Assembly (NCBI RefSeq): GCF_001632365.1
Contig: NW_024468587.1
Location: 55,122-112,893, forward strand
From: Laetiporus sulphureus 93-53
Taxonomy: Eukaryota; Basidiomycota; Agaricomycetes; Polyporales; Laetiporaceae
Direction of reading: 5' to 3'
DNA: 57,772 bases
Both the position numbers and the translations under genes were made by a program. Positions 57,327-57,772 of this stretch are shown here, piece after piece. Under the pieces are notes generated by a model. The model had not been told where the DNA came from. It saw only the letters and a list, made by a program, of their open reading frames with translations, and searched no databases. Numbering within the stretch: the stretch's first letter is position 1; every line of letters starts with the position of its first letter.

Positions 57327-57772
57327 TACGGTCCTGGAGCCATGGATGCTGCCCGCAGGTATGCGCATCCTTCACTACACAGACTGAGTCTCACGTACGC
57401 CTTGTAGAGTGGGAAGGTATGGGCGGCCAGATCTGCGATGACTGTTCGCAATGTATCCGGTCTGAATGGTGGGCTTGCGTGCGACCGTTGTGTAACTCTT
57501 CCCAGTGACTTACACGTACACAGGAACTACACCAAAACATACGGTCGAGCAACTGCTAACGTGGAGTTTACAAAACACTGGTGAGTGCAACCGCGAGGTC
57601 CTGTGTGTCACGTCAATAACGATCCCTCCAGGTCTACCTGGTTCACCCAGGAGGATGTGGACACGCTCGTGGCTGATGGTATCAATACTGTCCGGATACC
57701 TGTGAGCTCTTTTCTGCTCCTGATATACCAGACATCTGACGATGGAGCGCATATAGCTCGGTTTCTGGATCG
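57327..57772 (+). CDS. GH5 exo-beta-1,3-glucanase, copy 2 (partial, runs off the window)
   Basis: Exons 57327..57358, 57408..57468, 57524..57580, 57632..57701 and 57757 onward match exons 2-6 of copy 1, with the same lengths (32, 61, 57, 70) and intact splice sites. One intron (55 nt, 57702-57756) is base-for-base identical to its copy-1 counterpart. Differences in the full exons are mostly synonymous, which suggests selection on a working protein. The first exon with the signal peptide is not recognised upstream, and the 3' part, including both catalytic Glu, lies beyond the window. It may be a complete tandem copy, a 5'-truncated copy, or an assembly duplicate. Confidence 0.7.

Overview
The window is nuclear DNA of a filamentous basidiomycete, most likely an Agaricomycete. 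Genes are packed on both strands and broken by many 45-65 nt GT-AG introns. The gene set fits this: tandem Zn2Cys6 regulators of the basidiomycete type, a Rom2-like Rho GEF, a YAT-family amino acid permease, a GH5 exo-glucanase, and a U6 snRNA gene. No bacterial, viral or organellar segment is evident, and there is no CRISPR array. Gene models were built by hand: each junction was chosen so that reading frame, splice signals and conserved protein blocks agree.

Left part (1-8.3 kb): after a gene-poor start come a 566-residue protein with four tandem CCHC finger-like modules (minus, 1864-3883), a poorly supported relic (4239-4660), a glycolipid transfer protein (minus, 5304-6246) and, divergently, a diverged CK2-alpha paralogue (6895-8295).

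Centre-left (9.9-24.8 kb): two adjacent paralogous Zn2Cys6 activators (9951-13489 and 14086-17357) share conserved micro-exons. They are followed by mitochondrial GatA (minus), the ribosome-biogenesis WD40 protein Mak11/PAK1IP1 (plus) and a GPATCH1-type splicing protein (minus). The last two converge with only 35 bp between stop codons.

Centre (26.7-38.9 kb): an amino acid permease, a METTL2/Trm140-type tRNA m3C methyltransferase (minus), and a 23-exon Rho GEF with DEP, two tandem DH domains, PH and CNH. A U6 snRNA gene lies on the minus strand at 38745-38864.

Right part (39.5-57.8 kb): an unrecognised Ser-rich protein, a secreted Ser/Thr-rich protein with His/Asp-rich repeats (minus), Cdc48, a DGAT2-type acyltransferase and a GH5 exo-beta-1,3-glucanase. 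Then follow a TIP30-like oxidoreductase (minus) and a P450 (plus), both missing their 5' parts at one shared junction, a Ran-like GTPase with altered nucleotide-binding motifs (minus), and the start of a second GH5 copy that runs off the window.

Most genes are housekeeping: splicing (U6, GPATCH1), ribosome assembly (Mak11), mitochondrial translation (GatA), tRNA modification (METTL2), protein quality control (Cdc48) and cell-wall or Rho signalling (Rom2-like GEF, GH5). The more unusual items are the four-finger protein, the degenerate Ran-like protein, the His/Asp repeat protein, the tandem DH domains, the micro-exon-bearing regulator pair, and four introns that appear to start with GC.
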